Part shown: one piece after another, positions 16,957 through 24,441 of the stretch
How the letters are laid out: each line of letters opens with the position of its first letter
Numbering within the stretch: position 1 is the first letter of the stretch
Source: Bernardetiaceae bacterium
GTDB lineage: Bacteria; Bacteroidota; Bacteroidia; Cytophagales; Thermoflexibacteraceae
Length of the DNA stretch: 39,874 bases
Direction: 5' to 3'
Assembly: GCA_025454895.1 (NCBI GenBank)
Contig: JALONO010000008.1
Coordinates: 1 to 39,874, forward strand
The notes under the pieces: model-generated
What the model saw: only the letters and a program-made list of their open reading frames with translations
Told to the model about the DNA's origin: nothing
The model's database searches: none
Translations under genes and position numbers: made by a program

Positions 16957-16964
16957 CAAAAATA
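16957..16964 (-). promoter_or_regulatory. -7 box of the nicotinamidase-like gene
   Basis: Reads TATTTTTG on the minus strand (TANNTTTG) and ends 28 nt before the ATG, within the 61-bp gap after the ArsR gene. It suggests that the hydrolase has its own promoter. No -33 element is clear. Confidence 0.5.
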
Positions 16965-16989
16965 ACAAAACTGGGGCTGATCTCGCGGG

Positions 16990-17379
16990 CTATTTAAACT
17001 TGCGGCTGATCTCGCGGGCGAGCTTGTTGGCGGCCAGTTCGCGGTTGGAATACAGCACCTGGTAATTCTGCTGGTCTTTTTGCAGGTCGGGGTCGCGCTC
17101 GAGGTATTTGAGCACAATGTCCACGAACTCAATTACTTCGGCTTTAAGGCTGTAAAAAGCCCACTGGTCAATTTTAGCAAAACCTACCAGCCCGGAATTT
17201 TTGAGATAGCCCAAATGCCGGGAAATTTTGGTTTGGGTAAAGCCCAGCACCAGTTCTAGATCGGCAATGCACATTTGGCGGTTTTTACTAATGAGGTGGA
17301 TAATGCGGATGCGCGACTCGTCGCTGAACGACTTGAAGATTTGGCCACCGATGGCTAGGTTGAAATTTTTGACCTTCAT
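16990..17379 (-). CDS. ArsR-family winged-helix regulator
   Basis: 129 aa from the ATG at 17379. The winged HTH covers about residues 12-85: SFSDESRIRIIHLIS, MCIADLELVLGFTQTKISRH as helix-turn-helix, then LGYLKNSGLVGFAKIDQWAF for the wing. No metal-binding ELxVCDL cysteine motif, so it is probably not a heavy-metal sensor. Residues 90-129 are helical and probably make the dimer. A TATATTTG box 19 nt upstream fixes the start; an earlier in-frame ATG (17517) lies upstream of that box. Likely regulates itself and perhaps the following hydrolase; the signal is unknown. Confidence 0.88.
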   Translation of the reverse strand: MKVKNFNLAIGGQIFKSFSDESRIRIIHLISKNRQMCIADLELVLGFTQTKISRHLGYLKNSGLVGFAKIDQWAFYSLKAEVIEFVDIVLKYLERDPDLQKDQQNYQVLYSNRELAANKLAREISRKFK

Positions 17380-17398
17380 TTGCTCGTATGCGTTTCGG

Positions 17399-17406
17399 CA
17401 AATATA
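17399..17406 (-). promoter_or_regulatory. -7 box of the ArsR gene
   Basis: TATATTTG on the minus strand, exact TANNTTTG, ending 19 nt before the ATG. A TTG lies about 23 nt upstream of it, a poor fit to a -33 element. Supports the start at 17379. Confidence 0.6.
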
Positions 17407-17555
17407 ACTGATTTGTTCAATAGCATAAGCAATTGACGACATTACAACCCAGTTTTCCTCAAAATCAAATGGGCACTGCGCAGCCCCATCTTGTAAACAA
17501 TTGATAATCAAATACAAAAGTTATTTCACCCTGCAATCATCACGTCATTTCAAGC

Positions 17556-18002
17556 TTAGTTTTGGGGCAAGCGGCAACTGTGCCAACTCACCATGCGCCA
17601 TTGGCCTTTACGTTTCACGTACACGTTGGTAAACAGCAAGTTAACATTTTGAGGCTGGCCGTTATTGCCCATCACCAGGTCGCCCCGGCCGGTGATGATG
17701 GCCGTTTGGCCCATTACCCGTACCTGTACGTTGCTGAGGTTGGCCTGCCGGTAGTCCCACTTCCCGTTGGCCACGTTGGCTACAAACCCGGGCTTGGTTT
17801 CCACCACGGCACTCGAGTGGGTGTAAATCAGGTCGTCGGCCAGCAGTTGGTTGAGCCGGGCGGTGTCTTTCTTGATCTGGGCCTCGAACCGCTGGCGATC
17901 CAGCTCGCGCACCCACTGGGCCACTTTGTCGGTTTGGGCGAGGGATAAGCCGGGCCATAGCAGGCAAAAGGCCAGAAAACCGCCCTTGATCACGTTGCGC
18001 AT
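17556..18002 (-). CDS. Exported NTF2-like (DUF4440/SnoaL-type) protein
   Basis: A 148-aa protein with a signal peptide (RNVIKGGFLAFCLLW...LAQ). The mature part has the alpha+beta cone layout of the NTF2-like superfamily: a long helix (WVRELDRQRFEAQIKKDTA), LNQLLADDLIYTHSSAVVE, then strands VQVRVMGQTAIITGRGDLV, LLFTNVYVKRKGQWRMVSW. This matches DUF4440, found in many secreted Bacteroidota proteins, some with ketosteroid-isomerase-like activity, most unassigned. The gene is divergent from the PA14-OmpA gene. Confidence 0.88.
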   Translation of the reverse strand: MRNVIKGGFLAFCLLWPGLSLAQTDKVAQWVRELDRQRFEAQIKKDTARLNQLLADDLIYTHSSAVVETKPGFVANVANGKWDYRQANLSNVQVRVMGQTAIITGRGDLVMGNNGQPQNVNLLFTNVYVKRKGQWRMVSWHSCRLPQN

Positions 18003-18024
18003 AAAATTTAATGGTTTGGTTGCC

Positions 18025-18032
18025 CAAACTTA
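18025..18032 (-). promoter_or_regulatory. -7 box of the DUF4440 gene
   Basis: TAAGTTTG on the minus strand (TANNTTTG), ending 22 nt before the ATG at 18002. No clear -33. Confidence 0.5.
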
Positions 18033-18104
18033 GCTGAATAAGGTATAACTTAGAGCAGTTAACCTAGCCAGTATTATTCCGCCTGATTAGCAAACTTACT
18101 CACC

Positions 18105-19193
18105 ATGAGACGATCCCTTCTCCTTTCCCTTATCTGTTGGGCCTTTATTGGTGGGGGCACGCCCATTGCCCTGGCCCAACCCCAGGGCAAAATCTTGCCC
18201 GGCTACTCACCAGGCTTTTTGGGCGAATATTTTGCCGACACGGTTTTTAGAAACAAGGTGCATACCCGGTTAGATGCCAATACCGATATGAATTATTGGC
18301 TCGATAGCCCCGCCCCAGGTATCTACACCGATAAATATGCGGTGCGATGGACGGGGCGGCTCACCGCTCCCCAAACCGGCCGCTACACCTTGCAAGCCAT
18401 CGCCGACGATGGCGTGCGCGTATGGATAGGCGGCAAGCTGGTGATGAACGAGTGGCGGCTGCAAAAGGCCAACCGGATTTTGGTTTCGCCGCCTTTCAAG
18501 CTCACGCAAAACCAGCAATACGAGGTAAAAGTGGAATATTTCAATGGCAAAACGGCCAATTACCTGCGGCTTTATTGGGCTTTTGAAGAAGAGGAACCTA
18601 CCCCGCTCGACAAACGCCATGTGCAGGCCCGGCCACCCGGCCAGGTGGGGCCTGGCCCCCAGTTGGCCAAAAAGGCCGACAAAAAAGTGCCCGCCGAGGC
18701 CACGGCCAGCCTGAAAAAACCCGCAGCCGAGGCCAAGCCCAAAAAACCGGCGGGTCAATCGGCCAAGCCCCAAACCGAAGCCCGGGCCGAAACGGTGGCC
18801 GCCTTGCCCAAGCCCGAGCCACCCAAGCCCAGTACTTACGAGGGCCTTACCCCCGGCGAAACGGTGGTGATCGAGAACCTCCAATTTGAGCAAAGCTCGT
18901 ACAAGCTCACCGGCAATTACCAACAAGTGCTGGAGCGGCTGCTGAACACCCTCAAAAAATACCCACAACTGGCCGTTACCATCATTGGCCACACCGACAA
19001 CGTGGGCCAGGCCGACAAAAACCTTCGGCTGTCGCAACAGCGGGCGGGCGTGGTCAAAACTTACCTGGTGGCCCACGGCATTGCCGAGCCAAGGCTCCAA
19101 GCCGTGGGGCAAGGCGGCCAGCAACCCGTGGCCCCCAACCAAGACGAGGCCGGGCGGCAAAAAAACCGCCGGGTGGAGTTTAAGGTCCAATAG
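18105..19193 (+). CDS. PA14-OmpA envelope protein
   Basis: A 362-aa exported protein. Signal peptide to about residue 25 (...PIALAQ). Residues about 35-165 form a PA14 domain (GFLGEYFADTVF, YAVRWTGRLTAPQTGRYTLQ, DDGVRVWIGGKLVMNEW, YEVKVEYF), a carbohydrate-binding beta-sandwich fold. Residues about 185-250 are a Pro/Ala/Lys-rich linker. An OmpA-like domain fills about 255-362 (LQFEQSSYKL, IIGHTDNVGQADKNLRLSQQ, RAGVVKTYL, GR..NRRVEFKV) with the Asp and Arg that hold peptidoglycan diaminopimelate. Inferred role: tethers a glycan-binding head to the cell wall in the periplasm. Divergent from the DUF4440 gene. Confidence 0.9.
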   Translation: MRRSLLLSLICWAFIGGGTPIALAQPQGKILPGYSPGFLGEYFADTVFRNKVHTRLDANTDMNYWLDSPAPGIYTDKYAVRWTGRLTAPQTGRYTLQAIADDGVRVWIGGKLVMNEWRLQKANRILVSPPFKLTQNQQYEVKVEYFNGKTANYLRLYWAFEEEEPTPLDKRHVQARPPGQVGPGPQLAKKADKKVPAEATASLKKPAAEAKPKKPAGQSAKPQTEARAETVAALPKPEPPKPSTYEGLTPGETVVIENLQFEQSSYKLTGNYQQVLERLLNTLKKYPQLAVTIIGHTDNVGQADKNLRLSQQRAGVVKTYLVAHGIAEPRLQAVGQGGQQPVAPNQDEAGRQKNRRVEFKVQ

Positions 19194-19311
19194 GCCGCCG
19201 GGGCGGGTGCGTCAAAAAAAATCGCCTTAGGCCAAACCGAAAACCTAAAAGGCTCGTTACGGGAAGTAGCAGCCTTGTGGGCTTGCACACACCCAAACCG
19301 CCTTAGCAGGA

Positions 19312-19926
19312 ATGACCCAACTCCAGCAACAATACATCGATTATTTGCTCACGCACCGCCGCCGCCCGGCTTCAGTGTATGCCTTTGCCAAAACCGCCGG
19401 GCTCGACGAACGAGCGTTTTATGAAGAATGTAGCTCTTTTGCCCAACTTGAGGCGCAAATTTGGGCCGATGCCCTGGGCCAAACCCTCGGCCGCATCACC
19501 CAAGACGAGGTGTATAACAATTACACCGCCCGCGAAAAAGTGCTCACCCTTTATTACGCCCTGCTTGAGCAATTAAAGGCTGTGCGCAGTTTCGCGGTGT
19601 TTACGCTGGACCGCGAGCCGCCCCTGTTTGGCGGCGAACTGCTCAAGCCCTTCCGGGCCAAGTTTGATGAACACATCAAAAGTGTGATCAACGATGGCGT
19701 GTACAGCGGCGAGGTGAACGACCGCCCGTTTTTGACCGACCGCTACGCCGACCTAATCTGGTGGCAAGTACTGTTCCTGCTCCGGTTTTGGGCCAAAGAT
19801 ACCAGCCCTGATTTTGAGCGCACCGATGCTGCCGTGGAAAAAGCCGTGAACCTCAGCTTTGACCTGCTGGGCCGTAACCTGCTCGACTCCGCCTTTGATT
19901 TTGGCAAGTTTGTGCTGGGCAAATAG
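19312..19926 (+). CDS. TetR-like protein (TetR C-terminal-type domain)
   Basis: A 204-aa all-helical protein. The N-terminus (YIDYLLTHRRRPASVYAFAK, then TAGLDERAFYEECSSFAQLE) lines up with a TetR HTH: helix 1, helix 2, recognition helix with F-Y at the usual place. The rest (REKVLTLYYALLEQLKAVRS, FAVFTLDREPP, RYADLIWWQVLFLLRFWAKD) resembles the TetR C-terminal ligand/dimer domain found next to ABC1-kinase genes in Bacteroidota. The HTH is degenerate compared with typical TetR, so DNA binding is not certain. The kinase gene starts 104 bp downstream on the same strand, and the two likely work together. Confidence 0.75.
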   Translation: MTQLQQQYIDYLLTHRRRPASVYAFAKTAGLDERAFYEECSSFAQLEAQIWADALGQTLGRITQDEVYNNYTAREKVLTLYYALLEQLKAVRSFAVFTLDREPPLFGGELLKPFRAKFDEHIKSVINDGVYSGEVNDRPFLTDRYADLIWWQVLFLLRFWAKDTSPDFERTDAAVEKAVNLSFDLLGRNLLDSAFDFGKFVLGK

Positions 19927-20030
19927 CCTGCCCGGTTAGTGAACCTCGTTTGAAAACAACTTACCACTTTTTCCGCCTTTCCATATTTTGATAGCGAAAG
20001 TGCCTACCAGCCTTCGTTACCCTCCATCCA

Positions 20031-21374
20031 ATGGCCATACCCGATCCTGAGCGGCGCGACCAAGCCCCGCAAGAAACCATTCCCACTACCAAAACCGAGC
20101 GGGCCACCAAATTTGTGCAAACTGGGGTCAAAATCGGGGGTAATTACCTGAAACACTACGCCAAAAAGTTAGTGGACCCTAGCACTAGCCGTGAGGAACT
20201 GCACGCCAGCAACGCCAAAGACATTTACAACGCCCTGAGCGAACTGAAAGGCAGTGCCCTCAAAGTAGCCCAAATGATGAGCATGGACCGCAACCTGCTG
20301 CCCCAGGCTTATCAAGAAAAGTTCACCATGGCCCAGTACTCGGCCCCGCCGTTGTCGTACCCGCTGGTGGTCAAAACGTTTATGAGTGCCTTTGGCGGCC
20401 AAGGCCCCACCGACTTGTTTGATACCTTCAGCAAAGAGGCCGTGAATGCCGCCTCCATTGGCCAAGTGCATAAAGCCACCAAAAACGGCCGCACCCTGGC
20501 CGTGAAGATCCAGTACCCCGGCGTGGCCGACAGTATCACCTCCGACCTGAAAATGGTGCGCCCCGTGGCCGTGCAACTGCTGGGCCTCAACGAGCGCGAC
20601 CTGGACCTGTACATGACCGAAGTGCGCGATATGTTGGTAGCCGAAACCGACTACGAACTCGAGCTACGCAACGCGGTGGAAATCGCGGAAAAGTGCGCCC
20701 ATATCCCCCACATCTACTTCCCCAAGTACTACCCGGAGTTTTCGGCGCGGCGGGTGCTCACCATGGACTGGGTGCCGGGCCAACACCTGGGCGAGTTTTT
20801 GCAAACCAACCCCAGCCAAGAAGTGCGCAACCGGCTGGGCCAAGCCCTCTGGGATTTCTACGACTACCAAATGCACGTGCTCCTGCGCGTACACGCGGAC
20901 CCGCACCCCGGCAACTTTTTAATGCAGCCCGATGGCACGTTGGGCATCATCGACTTTGGGTGTGTCAAAATCATCCCGCCGGAGTATTACCGCAAGCACT
21001 TTAAGGTGATCAGCCCCAGCATTTTCCGCGACGAATCAACGCTGGACCGGGTGTTCCGCGACCTTACTTTTGTGTACGACGACGATCCGCCCCACCTGCA
21101 AAAACTATTTAAAGATTTGTTCTCCGAAATGGTGCAACTCACCATTAGGCCCTTCCGCGAGCAGCAGTTCGACTTTGGCGACGACTCGTTCTTTGCCCAA
21201 CTGTACAGCTTTGGCGAACGGATTTCTAAAATGGACGAATTGAAGAAATCGAAGAAACCGCGCGGTTCAAAGGATGCCCTTTACCTGAACCGAACCTATT
21301 TTGGGCTTTACTCCATGCTCAACCAACTGAAGGCCAATATCAGCACCAAAACCAGTTTTAGCTTGGAAGTGTAG
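20031..21374 (+). CDS. ABC1/AarF/UbiB-family atypical kinase
   Basis: A 447-aa member of the UbiB/ABC1 family. Visible signatures: the K-x-G-Q-like motif LKGSALKVAQMMSMD (here K-V-A-Q), the Ala-rich loop AASIGQVHKA, Lys159 in LAVKIQYPGV, a conserved ETDYELELRNA, the catalytic loop HADPHPGN (Asp290, Asn295) and the metal site IIDFG (Asp308). Family members act as ATPases that help handle lipids such as quinone precursors. Bacteroidota usually use menaquinone rather than ubiquinone, so a general lipid role is more likely than UbiB. The gene follows the TetR-like gene and ends with a hairpin. Confidence 0.92.
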   Translation: MAIPDPERRDQAPQETIPTTKTERATKFVQTGVKIGGNYLKHYAKKLVDPSTSREELHASNAKDIYNALSELKGSALKVAQMMSMDRNLLPQAYQEKFTMAQYSAPPLSYPLVVKTFMSAFGGQGPTDLFDTFSKEAVNAASIGQVHKATKNGRTLAVKIQYPGVADSITSDLKMVRPVAVQLLGLNERDLDLYMTEVRDMLVAETDYELELRNAVEIAEKCAHIPHIYFPKYYPEFSARRVLTMDWVPGQHLGEFLQTNPSQEVRNRLGQALWDFYDYQMHVLLRVHADPHPGNFLMQPDGTLGIIDFGCVKIIPPEYYRKHFKVISPSIFRDESTLDRVFRDLTFVYDDDPPHLQKLFKDLFSEMVQLTIRPFREQQFDFGDDSFFAQLYSFGERISKMDELKKSKKPRGSKDALYLNRTYFGLYSMLNQLKANISTKTSFSLEV

Positions 21375-21409
21375 CTAAGTTTTACGTTTCAAAGTATGCC
21401 TTTAACCAG

Positions 21410-21448
21410 AAAGAGACTGCGAGCTTAGGCTACCCGTGGTCTCTTTTT
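21410..21448 (+). terminator. Terminator after the ABC1-kinase gene
   Basis: AAAGAGAC (21410-21417) pairs with GTCTCTTT (21439-21446) across a 21-nt loop; the T-run continues to 21448. It lies 36 nt past the stop. The long loop makes this less canonical. Confidence 0.6.
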
Positions 21449-21607
21449 CCTTTTAGTGGATTAGATTTTCCCCATCAACTGCCGGATATGCAATTTGAAA
21501 CGGGCAAACAAGGCTTGGATTAAAATCTAATGCAAATCGGATTTATTTTGATATAAACAATTGAAAATCAAGTAATTAATCTCCGCCAATTACTAAATTT
21601 CCGACCC

Positions 21608-22864
21608 TTACTTTACCCTTAATTTGCGGCCGGGGCGGAGCGTAACTTTTGCGGAGGCAAAGTTGTTGAGTTGGCAAAGCTCGGCCACAGTAGTTTGGTA
21701 ACGGCGGGCCAAACGGCCTAGGGTATCGCCATAGCGGAGGGTAACGGTAACCGTTTGCCGCTGGTGGGTCAAGTGGCGAAAATGTTCTGGTTTGAGGGTA
21801 AAAATGCTGCTCACTACCTCGCCCTTATCAAAATCGTAGATGAATTTGGGGTCAAAGGCCAGGCCGTTGTACCGCACCTCGTAATGTAGGTGAGGCCCGG
21901 TGCTGCGGCCCGTATTGCCGCCCAGGCCAATCAGTTGGCCCGCTTTTACCTCCTCGCCCAGTTTTACCAAGTGCTGGCTAAGGTGGCCGTAGAGCGTTTC
22001 CAGGCCGTTGCGGTGGCGCAGCACAATGAAATTACCATAGCCGCCGCGCTCAGCGCGTTTGATGCGCACCACCCCCTCGAACGAAGAGTACACTGGGTCG
22101 CCGATGTTCAAATCCAGGTCCACGCCGTGGTGCCAGCGCCAACCGCGCATCCCAAATTCGGAGGTGAGCCGGTTGCTAGCCAGTGGCGGCGACCACCTGC
22201 CAACTTGCGCGGTATCAAACAATGTAAGGTTTACACTGTCTTTAAACTGGTTCAAATCGAAGTTATAGGGGTTGATGTTGCGCGAGTCCCAAATGGCAAA
22301 GTAGCTGGTGAGGGTGAGCCACACCGAGTCGATCTGCACTTGCTCTTGCACTTCCACAATGTCTTCGGCAAAGCTCTCGTCGTACAAGTCGGTAGTATCT
22401 TCGCGCAGGAGCGAGGTGGGCATTTGGAAACTTACCGGGGCCAACAAAGGAGGCGCCTCCTTGAATAGGTTACGCACTTTGAACGTGGAGTCCTGCAAAT
22501 ACTTTTGCGATAACTCGTGGCCCAGTTTGATAGTAGCCGCCCCAAAGTTCTCGGAGCCGGGGAACGCCCCGCCCTGGCCCGTACCGGATAAAAACCCTTT
22601 GCTGCCTTCTATTTGCTGCTGGCCTGAGTCAGTTGCCACCAGGCTATCGGCAAGGGCGATTTTGGCTTGGGCGGCTTGATCAAAGCGGCCGGGCTTGCCG
22701 TTGCGGCCCGGGGTTTTGAAGAGTCTGGGTACTTTAATGTCGATAAAATCCCGGAAGGAGAATTTTTGGCTTTTGGCAGCTGGGGGTTTGGGTTGGGCTG
22801 CAATGGGTAAAGCAAATGGCCCCAGCATCAACATTAAGCTTAACAGTAAAACTGCTCGGCTCAT
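21608..22864 (-). CDS. Secreted M23 metallopeptidase with C-terminal LysM
   Basis: A 418-aa exported cell-wall hydrolase. Signal peptide at 1-23 (...ALPIAAQ). Residues about 25-220 are a family-specific N-terminal region of low complexity. The M23 (LytM) domain covers about 230-345: His245-x3-Asp249 in WRWHHGVDLDL, His294 in LYGHLSQH, and His325-x-His327 in GRSTGPHLHYEV, the complete zinc-binding set (H-x3-D, H-x-H). A single LysM follows (about 373-418; LRYGDTLGRLARRYQ, LCQLNNF). Likely an active peptidoglycan endopeptidase with its own peptidoglycan anchor, involved in cell-wall growth or division. Confidence 0.93.
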   Translation of the reverse strand: MSRAVLLLSLMLMLGPFALPIAAQPKPPAAKSQKFSFRDFIDIKVPRLFKTPGRNGKPGRFDQAAQAKIALADSLVATDSGQQQIEGSKGFLSGTGQGGAFPGSENFGAATIKLGHELSQKYLQDSTFKVRNLFKEAPPLLAPVSFQMPTSLLREDTTDLYDESFAEDIVEVQEQVQIDSVWLTLTSYFAIWDSRNINPYNFDLNQFKDSVNLTLFDTAQVGRWSPPLASNRLTSEFGMRGWRWHHGVDLDLNIGDPVYSSFEGVVRIKRAERGGYGNFIVLRHRNGLETLYGHLSQHLVKLGEEVKAGQLIGLGGNTGRSTGPHLHYEVRYNGLAFDPKFIYDFDKGEVVSSIFTLKPEHFRHLTHQRQTVTVTLRYGDTLGRLARRYQTTVAELCQLNNFASAKVTLRPGRKLRVK

Positions 22865-22899
22865 AAAAAGGAAGTTAAGTAACTCGGAAACTCAGAGGA

Positions 22900-22927
22900 T
22901 TGTTACTAGGGGCTCACCCCAAAATTA
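22900..22927 (-). promoter_or_regulatory. -7 box of the M23/LysM gene
   Basis: The box itself is 22920-22927, TAATTTTG on the minus strand (TANNTTTG), ending 55 nt before the ATG. A TTTG 21 nt upstream of it on the minus strand is a plausible -33 element. Confidence 0.5.
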
Positions 22928-23067
22928 GGATGGGGTACTCGAGCAAAACAAACAGACCAGGCGGCTATTTAGTAAGTATTTGCTTAATGTAGGTAAGTTT
23001 TTCAAACGATTAACCCGTTTTTAAGAGGAAAACTGTTTCCCAGCCTGGTTTGGGGGCACTAAATGCC

Positions 23068-24006
23068 TCAATGCAGACCGTGGGCAGCTAAGTAACGTTC
23101 CGCATCCAACGCTGCCATACAGCCCGTTCCGGCCGCCGTAACCGCCTGGCGGTACACGCTGTCTTGCGCATCGCCGGCGGCAAATACCCCCGGCACATTG
23201 GTGCGGGTGGTGCCGGGCACGGTGCGGATGTAGCCTACCGTGTCCAAGTCGAGCCAGTTGTGAAAAATATCCGTATTGGGCTGATGGCCGATGGCCACGA
23301 AAAAACCTTTGATGGGCAGCTCGCGGCGTTCCCCGGTTTGGGTATTGCGCACGCGCACGGCTTCCACCTCGTGCGCGCCCAGGATTTCCTCGGTTTCGGT
23401 ATGCCAGAGGATTTCCAGGTTGGGCAAGCTCTTGACCCGCTCCTGCATGATTTTGGAAGCCCGCATCTCGCCTTTCCGCACCAATAAATACACCTTGTTG
23501 CAAAGTTTGGCCAAGTAACTGGCTTCTTCGGCGGCGGTGTCGCCCCCACCTACCACGGCCACGTCCATGCCCCGGTAAAAAAACCCGTCACAAACGGCGC
23601 AGGCCGATACGCCGTGGCTGTTTAGCCGCTGCTCGGAGGGCAGGCCCAGCCACTTGGCCGAAGCCCCGGTGCAGATGATGACAGTGTGGGCCAGCACCTC
23701 GTGGCTCTCGTCGATGATAATGCGCCGGGGGTTCACCGAAAAATCGACCGAGGTGGCATAACCAAAACGTACCTGGGTGCCAAACCTTTCGGCCTGGGTT
23801 TGGAAATCAATCATCATCTCCGGCCCTTTAATGCCTTGGGCATAGCCCGGGTAATTCTCCACTTCGCTGGTGATGGTGAGTTGGCCGCCGGGTTGGTTGC
23901 CAGTGTACAGCACCGGGGCCAACCCGGCCCGGGCCGCATAAATAGCGGCCGTATAACCGGCCGGGCCTGAACCGATGATCAGGCATTTAACGGTTTCTTG
24001 AGTCAT
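23068..24006 (-). CDS. trxB: Thioredoxin-disulfide reductase
   Basis: 312 aa from ATG 24006; keeps thioredoxin reduced with NADPH through FAD. The FAD motif IIGSGPAGYTAA is at the N-terminus, the redox pair is Cys136-Ala-Val-Cys139 (SACAVCDGFF), the NADPH motif is VVGGGDTAAEEA, and GVFAAGDAQD is the second FAD-binding segment. Length is normal for the low-molecular-weight type. An in-frame ATG 48 bp upstream would add an unrelated segment. A TAAATTTG box lies 59 nt upstream. The thioredoxin partner is not in the window. Confidence 0.96.
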   Translation of the reverse strand: MTQETVKCLIIGSGPAGYTAAIYAARAGLAPVLYTGNQPGGQLTITSEVENYPGYAQGIKGPEMMIDFQTQAERFGTQVRFGYATSVDFSVNPRRIIIDESHEVLAHTVIICTGASAKWLGLPSEQRLNSHGVSACAVCDGFFYRGMDVAVVGGGDTAAEEASYLAKLCNKVYLLVRKGEMRASKIMQERVKSLPNLEILWHTETEEILGAHEVEAVRVRNTQTGERRELPIKGFFVAIGHQPNTDIFHNWLDLDTVGYIRTVPGTTRTNVPGVFAAGDAQDSVYRQAVTAAGTGCMAALDAERYLAAHGLH

Positions 24007-24441
24007 ATTGGTAAAGTGTGCCCTTGTTGATGAGGCAGGTTGCCGACAAGGCATTTTTTAGCGGGCAAATTTAGCTATTCTTATAGCACAAGTGGGTTTT
24101 TTATTTTTTTTAACGGGGGCACGGGTAAACACCCCGATCCTAACCAACCTGTTTATCGCCTGAGCGCCCTAATTGGCCTGTTTTTTTATGGCTTTCGCCG
24201 AAGCCTAGGCATCGGGATAATCGCCCAATTCGGTATTGGATCGGCCAATGATCCCAAGTTTTTGGCCATAAATATGCGTTTTCATGGATAAACTTACACG
24301 TTTCAAGGGTTTTGTGCCCGTTTTCGATCTTAATTGGACATCTTTAGGCTCAGTTTCAGCGTTTACAAAGTGGTTTTTGCCCCTACTTGACTAAAATAGT
24401 TTGGTTCTATGAACCATTTATTTTAACAAATTTTAACATAT
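24007..24441. other. Divergent intergenic region (trxB / T9SS esterase)
   Basis: 435 bp with no credible gene. It holds the trxB promoter box (24066-24073) on the left and AT-rich sequence before the esterase start on the right; no exact -7 box was found for the esterase. Confidence 0.6.
24066..24073 (-). promoter_or_regulatory. -7 box of trxB
   Basis: TAAATTTG on the minus strand (TANNTTTG), ending 59 nt before the trxB ATG. No clear -33 at 18-21 nt. Confidence 0.5.

Noticed and set aside
16131-17517. Start of the ArsR gene at 17517
   Set aside because: The ATG at 17517 precedes the TATATTTG box, and the added 46 residues are not like ArsR proteins.
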